Source: Nitratireductor indicus C115
Lineage (GTDB): Bacteria; Pseudomonadota; Alphaproteobacteria; Rhizobiales; Rhizobiaceae
Reading direction: 5' to 3'
Length of the DNA stretch: 64,000 bases
Assembly: GCF_000300515.1 (NCBI RefSeq)
Contig: NZ_AMSI01000003.1
Location: 124,001-188,000 of the forward strand
Numbering within the stretch: position 1 is the stretch's first letter; the number at the start of each line of letters is the position of its first letter. Made by a program: the position numbers and the translations under genes. The notes below the pieces were generated by a model that saw only the letters and a program-made list of their open reading frames with translations, was not told the DNA's origin and ran no database searches. Below are positions 44,015-53,072 of the stretch, piece by piece.

Positions 44015-44042
44015 ATAAAAAAGACGGTGCCCGAAGGCACCG
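44015..44042 (-). terminator. Rho-independent terminator of preT-preA
   Basis: On the minus strand CGGTGCC, a TTCG-type loop and GGCACCG are followed by TCTTTTTTA. It lies 42 bases beyond the preA stop codon. Confidence 0.88.
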
Positions 44043-44083
44043 CCAGCTTCCCTGGGGCAACCCCCGCCCGGAGGAGACGGGAA

Positions 44084-45397
44084 TTATTCAGCCGCGGCCA
44101 CCCGCGACGGATTGTTGGGATGCGTGGTCCAGTTCGCATAACTTGGCGGAACCGCCTCACCCGTACGTTGGTCGAGACTGCCTGCGGCAAGCGGCACCAT
44201 GTCGATACATCCCTCGACCGGGCACACGTTGACGCACAGATTGCAGCCCACGCATTCTTCTTCCTTCACCTCGAACCGGCGCGCACCATCCACGATTGCC
44301 GTGATCGCCTGATGGGATGTGTCCTCGCAGGCTATGTGGCAGCGGCCGCATTTGATGCACAAATCCTGGTCGATCCGAGCCTTGGTGATGTAGTTGAGGT
44401 TGAGATACTGCCAGTCGGTAACGTTCGGCGTCGCACGTCCGATAACGTCATCGAGCGTGGCATGACCCTTGGCGTCCATCCAGTTCTTGAGCCCTTCGGC
44501 CATCTCCTCGACGATCTTGAAGCCATAGGTCATTGCCGCCGTGCACACCTGCACGGTGCCGGACCCGAGCACCAGGAATTCAGCCGCATCGCGCCAGGTC
44601 GTAATGCCGCCAATGCCGGAGATCGGCAAACCGGCCATTGCCGGATCGCGCGCGATCTCGGCCACCATGTTGAGCGCGATCGGCTTGACGGCCGGCCCGC
44701 AATAACCACCATGCGTGCCCTTGCCGTCGATGGTCGGCTCCGGGGCGAAATCGTCCAGATCCACGGAAGTGATGGAGTTGATCGTATTGATCAACGACAC
44801 AGCATCCGTACCGCCCGCATGCGCGGCCCGCGCCGGCTTGCGCACATCGGTGATGTTCGGCGTCAGCTTGGTGATGACGGGCATGCGGGTGTTCTGCTTG
44901 CACCAGCGCACGACCATCTCGACATATTCAGGCACCTGTCCGACCGCAGCTCCCATGCCGCGCTCGCTCATGCCGTGCGGGCAGCCGAAATTGAGTTCGA
45001 TGCCATCGGCTTCGGTCTCTTCCACCAGCGGGAGAATGGCTTTCCAGGCGTTTTCCTCGCACGGGACCATGAGCGAAACCACAAGCGCGCGATCCGGCCA
45101 GTTTCGCTTCACACGCTTGATCTCGGTCAGGTTGAGATAGAGATCGCGGTCGGTGATGAGCTCGATATTGTTGAGGCCCAGAAGGCGGCGGTCTGCCCCC
45201 CAGATGGCGCCATAGCGCGGTCCGTTGACGTTGACGACCGGCGGCCCGGCCTCGCCCAGCGTCTTCCAGACCACTCCGCCCCAGCCGGCGCGAAAGGCCC
45301 TCTCCACGTTGTAAGCCTTGTCGGTCGGCGGCGCGGAAGCCAGCCAGAACGGATTAGGCGATTTGATGCCGACGAAATTGCTGCGAATGTCTGCCAT
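44084..45397 (-). CDS. preA: NAD-dependent dihydropyrimidine dehydrogenase subunit PreA (PydA)
   Basis: A 437-residue catalytic subunit. Residues about 1-320 form the FMN dihydroorotate-dehydrogenase-like barrel: N-P-F-W-L-A-S-A-P-P, G-I-E-L-N-F-G-C-P-H and P-V-I-T-K-L-T-P-N. The C-terminus has two 4Fe-4S motifs, C-I-K-C-G-R-C-H-I-A-C and C-V-G-C-N-L-C-V-N-V-C-P. It reduces uracil or thymine to the 5,6-dihydro form, the first step of the pathway whose later steps lie at 25.3-30.7 kb. It is 14 bases downstream of preT. Confidence 0.96.
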   Translation of the reverse strand: MADIRSNFVGIKSPNPFWLASAPPTDKAYNVERAFRAGWGGVVWKTLGEAGPPVVNVNGPRYGAIWGADRRLLGLNNIELITDRDLYLNLTEIKRVKRNWPDRALVVSLMVPCEENAWKAILPLVEETEADGIELNFGCPHGMSERGMGAAVGQVPEYVEMVVRWCKQNTRMPVITKLTPNITDVRKPARAAHAGGTDAVSLINTINSITSVDLDDFAPEPTIDGKGTHGGYCGPAVKPIALNMVAEIARDPAMAGLPISGIGGITTWRDAAEFLVLGSGTVQVCTAAMTYGFKIVEEMAEGLKNWMDAKGHATLDDVIGRATPNVTDWQYLNLNYITKARIDQDLCIKCGRCHIACEDTSHQAITAIVDGARRFEVKEEECVGCNLCVNVCPVEGCIDMVPLAAGSLDQRTGEAVPPSYANWTTHPNNPSRVAAAE

Positions 45398-45411
45398 GGG
45401 TCTCAGGCTCC

Positions 45412-46764
45412 TCAGCCAGCCAATACGCGATTGATGCTTTCGGCCGCATCGCGCCCCTGCGCGACCGCCGAAACCGTGAGATCGTCTCCGCCTGCGATAC
45501 AGTCGCCGCCCGCCCAGACCTTCGGCATGGAGGTGCGCCCCTCCCCGTCGACCTTGATGCGGTTGCCCTCAAGCGCGATGGAGGCACTGCTCCCATTCAG
45601 AACGGCAGCGTCGAATACCTGTCCTATCGCCTTGAAAACCTGGTCGGCTTTCAGCGTCACCGTTTCGCCGGTACCCGCGAGCCTGCCATTGGAAAGCGCT
45701 GTGTATTCGAGCTCGATGCCTGTCACCCGCCCGCCATCGGCCAGAACCTTTTTCGGCTGGAGCCAATGGCGAATGGTGACGCCCTTCGAGGCGGCAAGGT
45801 CCTGTTCAAACACGGAAGCGTTCATTTGTTCGCGACCGCGCCGATAACACACGGTCACCTCTTCAGCGCCCAGAAGCCTTGCCTGCACCGCAGCGTCGAT
45901 GGCCGTCATGCCACCGCCGATAACGACCACGCGCCGTCCTACCGGGAGGCTGGACAGATCGTTCGCCTGACGCAGATGCGCGATGTAATCGACGGCATTC
46001 TCGACCCCTCCCGCCTCTTCGCCTTCAGCCCGCAGAGCGTTGACGCCTGAAAGTCCCATCCCAAGGAACACGGCATCGTAATCGCGCAGGAGATCGCCGA
46101 GTGCGAAATCGCGGCCGAGCATCTTGCCGTTTTCAATGTCTATGCCGCCGATGGCAGTGACGTAGTCCACTTCCGCCTGCGCAAACCCGTCGGGCGCTTT
46201 GTAAGCGGCAATACCATATTCATTAAGGCCGCCCGTTTTCTCGCGCGCCTCAAGCACCGTCACCGCATGGCCGTGCATGGCAAGCCGGTGCGCGCAGGCG
46301 AGCCCTGCAGGCCCTGCTCCCACGACCGCCACCTTGCGCCCGCTCGACGCTGCACGTTCGTAAAACTGCCTGTCTGCGGCCATCGCGACATCTGTCGCAT
46401 AGCGCTGCAGGCGCCCGATCTGCACCGGTTTGCCCTCAGCCTCCTCGCGCACGCAGGCTTCCTCGCACAGCGTTTCGGTCGGGCAGACGCGGGCGCACAT
46501 TCCGCCCAGAATGTTCTGATCGAAAATCGTTCGGGCAGATCCGAGAGGATTGCCTGTCGCGATCTGCCGGATGAACATCGGTATGTCGATGGAGGTGGGA
46601 CACGCCGTAGCGCAAGGCGCATCATAGCAGAAATAGCAGCGATCCGCCTCCACCAGCGCTTCATGCGCATCGAGCGGTGGATGAAGATCGGCAAAATTGC
46701 GCTTGTAGTCCTCGCCGGACAGCCGGCCGGCAGCTATGCCGTCCGCATAGTGACCATCAGCCAT
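45412..46764 (-). CDS. preT: Dihydropyrimidine dehydrogenase electron-transfer subunit PreT (PydX)
   Basis: A 450-residue NAD(P)-binding flavoprotein, like the N-terminal part of mammalian dihydropyrimidine dehydrogenase. Cysteine motifs C-Y-F-C-Y-D-A-P-C-x-x-x-C-P and C-x-x-V-C-P...C...C (4Fe-4S sites) in the first 110 residues, FAD site V-V-G-A-G-P-A-G-L-A-C at about 147-157, and NADH site V-V-I-G-G-G-M-T-A-I-D. It feeds electrons from NAD(P)H to PreA. A RutR-like site lies 51-66 bases upstream of its ATG. Confidence 0.96.
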   Translation of the reverse strand: MADGHYADGIAAGRLSGEDYKRNFADLHPPLDAHEALVEADRCYFCYDAPCATACPTSIDIPMFIRQIATGNPLGSARTIFDQNILGGMCARVCPTETLCEEACVREEAEGKPVQIGRLQRYATDVAMAADRQFYERAASSGRKVAVVGAGPAGLACAHRLAMHGHAVTVLEAREKTGGLNEYGIAAYKAPDGFAQAEVDYVTAIGGIDIENGKMLGRDFALGDLLRDYDAVFLGMGLSGVNALRAEGEEAGGVENAVDYIAHLRQANDLSSLPVGRRVVVIGGGMTAIDAAVQARLLGAEEVTVCYRRGREQMNASVFEQDLAASKGVTIRHWLQPKKVLADGGRVTGIELEYTALSNGRLAGTGETVTLKADQVFKAIGQVFDAAVLNGSSASIALEGNRIKVDGEGRTSMPKVWAGGDCIAGGDDLTVSAVAQGRDAAESINRVLAG

Positions 46765-46814
46765 TCCATATTCCCCTTTTATTATTGGGAGGAAGGCTAG
46801 CGCAGTTTTATTTT

Positions 46815-46830
46815 TTTATCAATCGGTCAA
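46815..46830. promoter_or_regulatory. RutR-like operator before preT-preA
   Basis: TTTATCAATCGGTCAA matches 11 of 14 defined positions of TTGACCANNTGGTCAA; the right half GGTCAA is perfect. It shares CGGTCAAATTTT with the site at 25235-25250. It is 51 bases upstream of the preT start in a promoter-like AT-rich stretch. Confidence 0.55.
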
Positions 46831-46907
46831 ATTTTTGATGAAACCGGCGCCTGCAAAGTAAAATATGATCCTTATACTCATATAAATGCAAGCCATTCAC
46901 ATACAAA

Positions 46908-46937
46908 GAAAAACGCCGGACCTGAGGCCCGGCGTTT
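46908..46937 (-). terminator. Terminator after the crystallin-domain gene
   Basis: AAACGCCGG (46911-46919) pairs with CCGGCGTTT (46929-46937); on the minus strand the hairpin is followed by a T-run (the A-run at 46908-46913). It lies 28 bases past the stop codon at 46965. Confidence 0.85.
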
Positions 46938-46964
46938 CTGGCGAATTCTGGAAGAGATCAGGCT

Positions 46965-47993
46965 TCAGAAGACCTCGAGAGAGCTGATTTCGTCATTATG
47001 GCGGTCGGAGAAGCGAGCGGCATCGCCACGAACGATCTCGCACCATCCGCCGAAATTCTCATGCTGACAGACACGGGTCCGCGCACCGCCTTCAAGCTTG
47101 ATCGAGGAAATGCGGTCGTTCCAGTTGGGTGGCAAACGAGCCGTCCCTTCGCCCGCATCGAAGCAAATGCGAGCGCCCTGAAAATTGGCATGTTCGAAGA
47201 AGCAGGCCCTCTTCGAGCGTCCACCGCCCCAATTGCCACCGCCACCCCAGTTACCTCCGCCGCCGCCCCAATTGCCTCCACCGCCGCCAGCACGGCGCAC
47301 GTCGTAGGAAGAGATGGCGTCGTTGCGGCTGCCGGGGAAAAGGCGGATATCGTCGGTAACCATCTGGCACCAGCCACCGAAATTCTCGTGTTCGCACACG
47401 CGAACGGCTGCACGGCGCCCGACCAGAACCGATGAAATCCGGTCATTCCAGAATTCGCTCAGACGTCGATCGCTGTCGCCAACGCCTGCGCAGAAGCTGC
47501 GACCGCGAAAATTGGCATCTTCGAAGAAGCAGACTTCGTTCGGCCCCGGATCGCGGGGACCGTAACCGCCCGAACCGCCCCCCGGACGTCCGTAACCGCC
47601 TGAATTGGAAGGCCCACGGTCGCGATCGGCGAGCTCGTTGAGAACGAAATTGAAGAGCTGCAATCCGATGACCGCCCCGATATCGGAGATCGGCCGATCA
47701 TCGTAGCGCGGGCGGGTATCGCGCAGATAGCGCGCAGCCACCCAGCCGGCACGGCCCGCATAGCCAACTTCGCACCAGGCATAGCGGTCGGTGCAACGCA
47801 TGACAGGAACCCGTGCCCCGCGTGGAATGAGGAGGACCGGCCGATAACGCGTGCCCGGCCCTTCACGCATATTGAGATCGTTGACGGCAACGGCAAGAAC
47901 GCCCTCGGCCCTGGCCGAGATTGCCGCCAACGGAAGGATGAAACCAAGCCCCAGAAGCACTGAAATAAGGAACCTGAAAGAACTCAATCGCAT
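46965..47993 (-). CDS. Secreted SH3 and double beta-gamma-crystallin protein
   Basis: A 342-residue exported protein: signal peptide 1-29 (A-R-A-E), bacterial SH3 domain about 30-92 (V-N-D-L-N-M-R-E-G-P-G-T-R-Y, G-Y-A-G-R-A-G-W-V), a Gly/Tyr-rich linker (128-150), beta-gamma-crystallin domain 1 (154-233), a Gly-Trp linker with three G-G-N-W-G units (236-258), and crystallin domain 2 (263-342). Each crystallin domain has two N-D-x-I-S-S motifs (residues 183-188, 224-229, 292-297, 333-338), which fit the (N/D)(N/D)XX(S/T)S calcium-binding consensus. Expected to bind calcium and perhaps peptidoglycan or glycans at the envelope. CAGGAGA is upstream of ATG 47993. Confidence 0.88.
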   Translation of the reverse strand: MRLSSFRFLISVLLGLGFILPLAAISARAEGVLAVAVNDLNMREGPGTRYRPVLLIPRGARVPVMRCTDRYAWCEVGYAGRAGWVAARYLRDTRPRYDDRPISDIGAVIGLQLFNFVLNELADRDRGPSNSGGYGRPGGGSGGYGPRDPGPNEVCFFEDANFRGRSFCAGVGDSDRRLSEFWNDRISSVLVGRRAAVRVCEHENFGGWCQMVTDDIRLFPGSRNDAISSYDVRRAGGGGGNWGGGGGNWGGGGNWGGGRSKRACFFEHANFQGARICFDAGEGTARLPPNWNDRISSIKLEGGARTRVCQHENFGGWCEIVRGDAARFSDRHNDEISSLEVF

Positions 47994-48267
47994 GAAAATC
48001 TCCTGTTTCACGCACACTCGCAAAAACAACATGACGCAAAAAGTCATGACACTCCATTAAAAGGCCTTCGTTTACGCGGAGATTGCGCACAAAATTGGGT
48101 GCTGCCTCCGCAGAAATGTGGCCTTTCGGCCACGCTAGCAACCACGCACACTCTTTCCAGTCCCTCGATTTCCGATAAGTCTTTGAATCTTCACAGGCGC
48201 TTTGCGCATAGGCGGTTCTGGCCAATTGCGCCTCACAAAGCTTCTTGGTAATCAGCCGGAATTGCCT

Positions 48268-48440
48268 GAGGTGCTCCGGTCGTGAAAACGCTCGGAGAAA
48301 AGGGAACACGGGGAACCTGATCGAGGTTCGAGCCGTGGCTGCGCCCGCAACTGTAAGCGCCAAGGCTCCCCGAATGCCACTGGACCATGTCTGGGAAGGC
48401 GGGGAAGCCGATGAAGCGTGAGCCAGGAAACCTGCCTCAA
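48268..48440 (+). promoter_or_regulatory. Cobalamin riboswitch controlling the btu operon
   Basis: The conserved elements appear in order: GGTGCTCCGG and AAAAGGGAACACGG near 48269-48307, GCCGTGGCTGCGCCCGCAAC (48331-48350) followed by TGTAAGC, CCACTG at 48377-48382, GGAAGGCG, GATGAAGC, and the B12 box AGCCAGGAAACCTGCC (48421-48436). It is read on the plus strand and lies 145 bases upstream of btuB. Adenosylcobalamin binding normally reduces expression of the downstream genes by occluding the ribosome site or terminating transcription. Confidence 0.95.
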
Positions 48441-48584
48441 GCCGTCACCCTCCGGATGCGGGCCGCTTTCGGAACTGTGCTTCTCGCAGTGGTGACGATT
48501 CGTCATCGCTGGCGGAGGGAGGCACGGGGTTTGCCAACGCTCTCTCCAGCATTTTGTAGTTTGTTTTGAGGGGGCAGCACGCAT
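48441..48584 (+). promoter_or_regulatory. Expression platform between riboswitch and btuB
   Basis: 144 bases with no ORF. It contains a CGATTCGTCATCG hairpin (GATGACG-type stem, about 48494-48510) and GAGGGGGC just before the btuB start as ribosome site. These are the parts likely to switch with ligand binding; I cannot tell termination from translation control. Confidence 0.4.
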
Positions 48585-50432
48585 ATGCACCGCACAACCA
48601 GATCCATTCCGCTTTTCCTGAGCGTCTCCACGCTGGCGCTCGGCCTTTCGGCCTCCGCCATCAACGCTCAGGATTTCGAGCTCGGCACCATCGTCGTGAC
48701 GCCGAACCGTACCCCAACCGAACTTTCCAAGGTCGGCTCCACGGTGGAAGTCGTGGAAAAGAAGGAAATCGAGGAACAGTCCCTGCCGCTGGTCATCGAC
48801 TATCTGACCCTTTTGCCCGGCATCAACCTTTCTCCCCAGGGCGGCATGGGCAAGAACACGACGATGATCATGCGCGGCGCGCGTGGCCAATACGTCAAGA
48901 CGCTGTACAACGGCATCGACATTTCCGACGTTTCCGCGCCTACCCCGCAGGCCTCCTTCGCACATCTGATGGCCGGCGAGGTCGACCGTATCGAGGTGCT
49001 CAAGGGTTCCCAGGGCATGCTCTACGGCTCCGACGCCATTGCTGGCGTCGTCAACATCTCGACGCTTGGCGGCGTGCAAATGGGTGTCACCCACTCCGTC
49101 TTCGGCGAGGCGGGTTCGAACAAGACCTTCCGCGGCGGCTATGCACTTGATGCAGGTTTCGAGCGCGGCCAGTTCGGCTTCTCGCTGTCAGGCGTCAAGA
49201 CCGACGGTTTCTCTGCCGCAGCCGCAGGCACCGAGGATGACGGCTACCGGAACGTGACCGGCACCATCAACGGCCGGTTCGACGCTAGCGAGGACCTTTC
49301 CTTCTTCGCCAACGGCCTCTTCATCAACGGCCGCACCGAATATGACGATGCCTACCCGGCCCCTCTGTACCAGCTCGGCGACAGCGACGCATATTCCACC
49401 TACCATCACTACGCGGGTCGCGTCGGCGCGGATTTCAAGCTCTTCGATGGCCGCCTGAGCAACACGGTCTCTGCCCAGATTTCCGATATCTCGCGCAAGG
49501 AATACAGCAGCTACCCCGGCACCTATGACGGTCGCCGTGTGAAGCTCGACTATCTCGGATCGCTCGAGGTCAGCCCCATGCTGACCGTGAATTTCGGTGC
49601 GGACTGGGAACGCAATCACGCCGAAACATCTGCCGGCATCGACAAATCCGTTTCCATGGGCGGAGGCTGGGTTGAGGCGGTGGCAACACCGGTAGACCCG
49701 CTCACCGTAACGCTTGGCCTGCGTCACGACGAGCATTCCACCTATGGCGGCTACACCACCTGGCGCGCCACCGGCTCCTACCGGTTCGAAGCCACCGGCA
49801 CACGGCTGCACTCCTCCGTCGGAACCGGATTCCGCGCACCGAGCCTTTATGAGCTCTATGCGCCCTTCTACGGCAATGCCGATCTCGAGCCTGAGACGAG
49901 CGTCAGCTTTGATGTCGGCGTCGAGCAAAGCTTCCTTGACGGAAAGCTGACGGCTGACCTTACCTATTTTATGCTCAATATCGACGACTTCATCGGCTAC
50001 GATCCGGTGACCTACCAGAACATCCAGACGGAGGGCACGATCCGCACCCGTGGCGTCGAGGCATCGATGGCCTATGCGGTGACCGACTGGTTCGACCTCG
50101 CCGGCTCCTACACCTACACCAAGGCCACGCGCCCCGACGGCACCCGCGAAGTGCGCATTCCGCGCCATGACATCGCGCTTTCGGCAGTCGTGCGCCCGGC
50201 CGAAAAATGGGAAATCGCAGCCACCGGCAAGATCGCGCTCGACACGGTCGATGGCGGGGAACTCGATGACTACTTCCTGCTGAACGCCAAGGTGGCCTAC
50301 AAGCCGACCGAAAACACCGAGCTCTATCTGCGCGCCGAGAACATTCTCGACCAGGATTATCAGGTCGTGCGCGGCTACAACACACAGGGCTTCTCGGTCT
50401 TCGCCGGCTTCAAGGCGAAATTCGCCCCATGA
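48585..50432 (+). CDS. btuB: TonB-dependent vitamin B12 receptor BtuB
   Basis: A 615-residue outer-membrane receptor. Signal peptide 1-28 (A-I-N-A), TonB box G-T-I-V-V-T-P at 34-40, plug domain about 40-160 (M-R-G-A-R-G-Q-Y, E-V-L-K-G-S-Q-G-M-L-Y-G-S-D-A-I-A-G-V-V-N-I), then a 22-strand barrel ending near F-A-G-F-K-A-K-F. The riboswitch upstream and the BtuFCD-like importer downstream identify cobalamin as cargo. Four bases overlap the next gene (ATGA at 50429-50432). Confidence 0.93.
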   Translation: MHRTTRSIPLFLSVSTLALGLSASAINAQDFELGTIVVTPNRTPTELSKVGSTVEVVEKKEIEEQSLPLVIDYLTLLPGINLSPQGGMGKNTTMIMRGARGQYVKTLYNGIDISDVSAPTPQASFAHLMAGEVDRIEVLKGSQGMLYGSDAIAGVVNISTLGGVQMGVTHSVFGEAGSNKTFRGGYALDAGFERGQFGFSLSGVKTDGFSAAAAGTEDDGYRNVTGTINGRFDASEDLSFFANGLFINGRTEYDDAYPAPLYQLGDSDAYSTYHHYAGRVGADFKLFDGRLSNTVSAQISDISRKEYSSYPGTYDGRRVKLDYLGSLEVSPMLTVNFGADWERNHAETSAGIDKSVSMGGGWVEAVATPVDPLTVTLGLRHDEHSTYGGYTTWRATGSYRFEATGTRLHSSVGTGFRAPSLYELYAPFYGNADLEPETSVSFDVGVEQSFLDGKLTADLTYFMLNIDDFIGYDPVTYQNIQTEGTIRTRGVEASMAYAVTDWFDLAGSYTYTKATRPDGTREVRIPRHDIALSAVVRPAEKWEIAATGKIALDTVDGGELDDYFLLNAKVAYKPTENTELYLRAENILDQDYQVVRGYNTQGFSVFAGFKAKFAP

Positions 50433-51301
50433 GGAAGCCCCGCCGGAAAAGCGTATCCCACCTTTCCGGCCTGATGCTTCTGGCCGGCGCGCTTCTTGCC
50501 GCGCCGGCCAGTGCGACGCCCAAGCGCGTGATGTCGCTCAATCTGTGCACAGACCAGCTTGCCATGACACTCGCAGCCCCCGGTCAGCTCGTCTCCGTAT
50601 CCTTCCTCGCAAAACAGCCCAGCCTGTCCATGCTGCATGAAGAGGCGCTCAAATATCCCGCCAATCGCGGACGCGCCGAAGAAGTCTTTCTCAACGATCC
50701 CGATCTCGTCGTCACCGGCACCTATTCGTTGCACAACACGACTTCCCTTCTGAAGCGCCTCGGATTTGCCGTGGAGGAATTCTCCTTCGTCCAGACGCTG
50801 GATACGATCCCCGACGAAATCCGCCGCATGGGCAGTCTTCTCGGCCAGGAGGAAAAAGCCGAGAAGATCGCCCGCGATTTCACGAGCGAGATCGAAAGCA
50901 TAAAGAAGAAGCAGTGCGGGCGTCGCCCGACCGTCATCGCCTACGATCAGAACGGCATTGCGCCGGGCAAGGGAACGCTTGCGGATTCGGTATTGCAGGC
51001 AGCTGGCTTCGACAATATCGCGGCCGATCTCGGCGTCGTCGGCATGGCGCCTTTCCCGATAGAAGAGGTCATCGCAACCCGTCCGGACGTCATCATCATC
51101 GGCAGGCCGGGAGAAACCCCGACACTCGGCGAGCGCGTACCGCGTCACCCTGCGATCGCCGCACTGCCCGATACGCGGATCGGCTCCTTCGTGCCGCAAG
51201 GCTCCTGGTCCTGCGCCAGCCCTTCGGTGATCGAGGCCGTGCGGGCGCTGGCAAAACTGCGCGCTGAAATCGCACCCTGCCCCGGCGAGGCAACCCAATG
51301 A
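50429..51301 (+). CDS. btuF: Cobalamin ABC transporter substrate-binding protein (BtuF-like)
   Basis: A 290-residue periplasmic binding protein with signal peptide about 1-29 (ending P-A-S-A). The Fe3+/cobalamin-type (PBP2 TroA-like) fold: R-V-M-S-L-N-L-C-T-D-Q-L-A at the start, D-P-D-L-V-V-T-G-T-Y, and R-P-D-V-I-I-I-G-R-P. It overlaps btuB at its start and btuC at its end by four bases each, so expression is coupled. Identification as BtuF rests on the riboswitch and operon; the sequence alone would allow a siderophore. Confidence 0.87.
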   Translation: MRKPRRKSVSHLSGLMLLAGALLAAPASATPKRVMSLNLCTDQLAMTLAAPGQLVSVSFLAKQPSLSMLHEEALKYPANRGRAEEVFLNDPDLVVTGTYSLHNTTSLLKRLGFAVEEFSFVQTLDTIPDEIRRMGSLLGQEEKAEKIARDFTSEIESIKKKQCGRRPTVIAYDQNGIAPGKGTLADSVLQAAGFDNIAADLGVVGMAPFPIEEVIATRPDVIIIGRPGETPTLGERVPRHPAIAALPDTRIGSFVPQGSWSCASPSVIEAVRALAKLRAEIAPCPGEATQ

Positions 51302-52287
51302 AGCGCGCCCTTCTCGTTCCCGTCCTGATGGTTCTGGCACTCGCGCTGTTCGTGCTTTCGCTGCTGGTGGGACCTGCCGATCTCTCCCTGCATGACAGCG
51401 TCATCGGTCTTTTTGCCGGTGGCAGCGAGGCCGCATCCATCATCATGCGCGAAATACGCCTGCCCCGCGCGCTCCTCGGCGTCGCCATCGGCTTCTCGCT
51501 GGGCATTTCTGGCGCAGTGCTTCAGGGCTTCCTGCGCAACCCTCTCGCGGAACCCGGCATTATCGGCGTTTCGTCCACCGCGGCCCTCGGCGCCGTGGCG
51601 ATCTTCTATTCGGGCCTGGCCGGCAGCTCCCTCTACGCGCTGCCCGCCGGCGCACTGATCGGCGCATTGATCGCGGTTCTCATCCTGCTTGCTCTGGCTG
51701 CGAGACAGGGCTCCACCCTGACACTCATTCTTGCAGGTGTCGCCCTTTCGAGCCTTTCGGGTGCACTCACCTCTCTGGTGCTCAACCTCTCGCCAAATCC
51801 TTTTGCCGCCTATGAGATCATCTTCTGGCTCCTGGGATCCCTCAAGGACCGGTCGATGGAGCATGTGGCGCTTGCCCTGCCCCTGATGGCGCTGGGCTGG
51901 ATCCTGATCGCGTTTTCGGCACGCGCCATCGATGCCCTGTCGCTCGGCGAGGAAGCCGCCGCCAGCATGGGCATCCATATGGGCCGCGCTCGCCTTCTGA
52001 TCGTGGTTGGCGTGGCGCTCTGCGTCGGCGCGGCGACAGCCGTCGTGGGCACGATCGGCTTCATTGGACTGGTGGTCCCGCATCTGATCCGTCCGCTGAC
52101 GGACCGGCTCCCTAGCAGCCTTCTGCTTCCGGCGGGGCTCGGCGGCGCTGCCCTTCTTCTGGCAGCCGACATCGCCGCCCGTCTCATCCTTGCCGCCGGC
52201 GAACTCAATGTCGGCGTCTTGACCGCCCTCATCGGCGCGCCCTTCTTCCTGTGGCTCGTCACACGCGCCAGACGGGAGATGCTGTGA
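51298..52287 (+). CDS. btuC: Cobalamin ABC transporter permease (BtuC-like, FecCD family)
   Basis: A 329-residue FecCD permease with about ten hydrophobic helices: R-L-P-R-A-L-L-G-V-A-I-G, G-A-V-L-Q-G-F-L-R-N-P-L-A-E-P-G-I-I-G-V-S, and V-G-T-I-G-F-I-G-L-V-V-P-H-L-I-R (coupling helix motif). It overlaps btuF by four bases, and its stop shares one base with the ATPase start. Confidence 0.92.
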   Translation: MKRALLVPVLMVLALALFVLSLLVGPADLSLHDSVIGLFAGGSEAASIIMREIRLPRALLGVAIGFSLGISGAVLQGFLRNPLAEPGIIGVSSTAALGAVAIFYSGLAGSSLYALPAGALIGALIAVLILLALAARQGSTLTLILAGVALSSLSGALTSLVLNLSPNPFAAYEIIFWLLGSLKDRSMEHVALALPLMALGWILIAFSARAIDALSLGEEAAASMGIHMGRARLLIVVGVALCVGAATAVVGTIGFIGLVVPHLIRPLTDRLPSSLLLPAGLGGAALLLAADIAARLILAAGELNVGVLTALIGAPFFLWLVTRARREML

Positions 52288-53072
52288 TGCGGCTCATTGT
52301 CGAAGCGCTCTCGGTCGAGCTTGGCCGCAGAAAGGTTCTGGACGGGATCGGCCTCGACCTTGCTCCCGGTCAGGTGATCGGACTTCTGGGGCCGAATGGC
52401 GCGGGCAAGTCCACACTCATGCGCGCTCTTGCCGGGCAGGTCGAGGCACATGGCTCGATGCATCTCGGCGCCAATGATCTTGCTGCCCTTGCCCCGGGCC
52501 TGCGCGCGCGCCTTCTGGCCTATCTGCCGCAGACGCGCACGATTGGCTGGCGTCTCACCGTTCGCGATCTGGTGACACTCGGCCGTCTGCCCTGGCGGGG
52601 TTTCGGCAGACGCCTGGCCGAAGAAGACCGCAACGCCATAGACCGCGCGATGGAGATGATGGATATCGTCCCCCTTGCAAACCGCATCGCCACCGAGCTC
52701 TCGGGCGGTGAACAAGTTCGCGTTCTGACGGCGCGCGCCGTGGCGCAGACGACGCCCCTCCTCATCGCCGACGAACCGGCCTCCGGCCTCGATCCCGCCC
52801 ATCAGATCACAATGATGCAGGCTCTGAGGCGCATCGCTGCCGAAGGCGCGACGGTGCTCGTTTCCTTGCATGACCTGACCCTTGCCGCCCGCTGGTGCGA
52901 TCAGGTGGTGATGCTGAAGGGCGGCAGCCTGTTCGCCGCCGGCAAACCCGCACATATCATGAGCGACGACCGCCTGGCCGAGGTCTACGGTGTGACCGCC
53001 CATCGCGCGAAGGATGGCAAAGGGCTGATCCTCACCCCGGTCGATCTGGTGGAGAACAGGCAAAAGCCATGA
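52287..53072 (+). CDS. btuD: Cobalamin ABC transporter ATPase (BtuD-like)
   Basis: A 261-residue ATPase: Walker A G-P-N-G-A-G-K-S-T, signature L-S-G-G-E-Q-V-R-V, Walker B L-L-I-A-D-E-P-A-S-G-L-D (Ala in the third position before the acidic pair, slightly unusual), and H-loop S-L-H-D-L-T. ATG 52287 shares one base with the permease stop. The last four bases overlap tonB. Confidence 0.92.
   Translation: MRLIVEALSVELGRRKVLDGIGLDLAPGQVIGLLGPNGAGKSTLMRALAGQVEAHGSMHLGANDLAALAPGLRARLLAYLPQTRTIGWRLTVRDLVTLGRLPWRGFGRRLAEEDRNAIDRAMEMMDIVPLANRIATELSGGEQVRVLTARAVAQTTPLLIADEPASGLDPAHQITMMQALRRIAAEGATVLVSLHDLTLAARWCDQVVMLKGGSLFAAGKPAHIMSDDRLAEVYGVTAHRAKDGKGLILTPVDLVENRQKP

Noticed and set aside
48118-48133. 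Hairpin GTGGCC-TTTC-GGCCAC as terminator
   Set aside because: A perfect stem but with no T-run on either side, and located in the divergent promoter region.
48268-48440. T-loop-like GGTTCGAGCC suggesting a tRNA
   Set aside because: The sequence is part of the cobalamin riboswitch; no acceptor stem or anticodon arm can be drawn.
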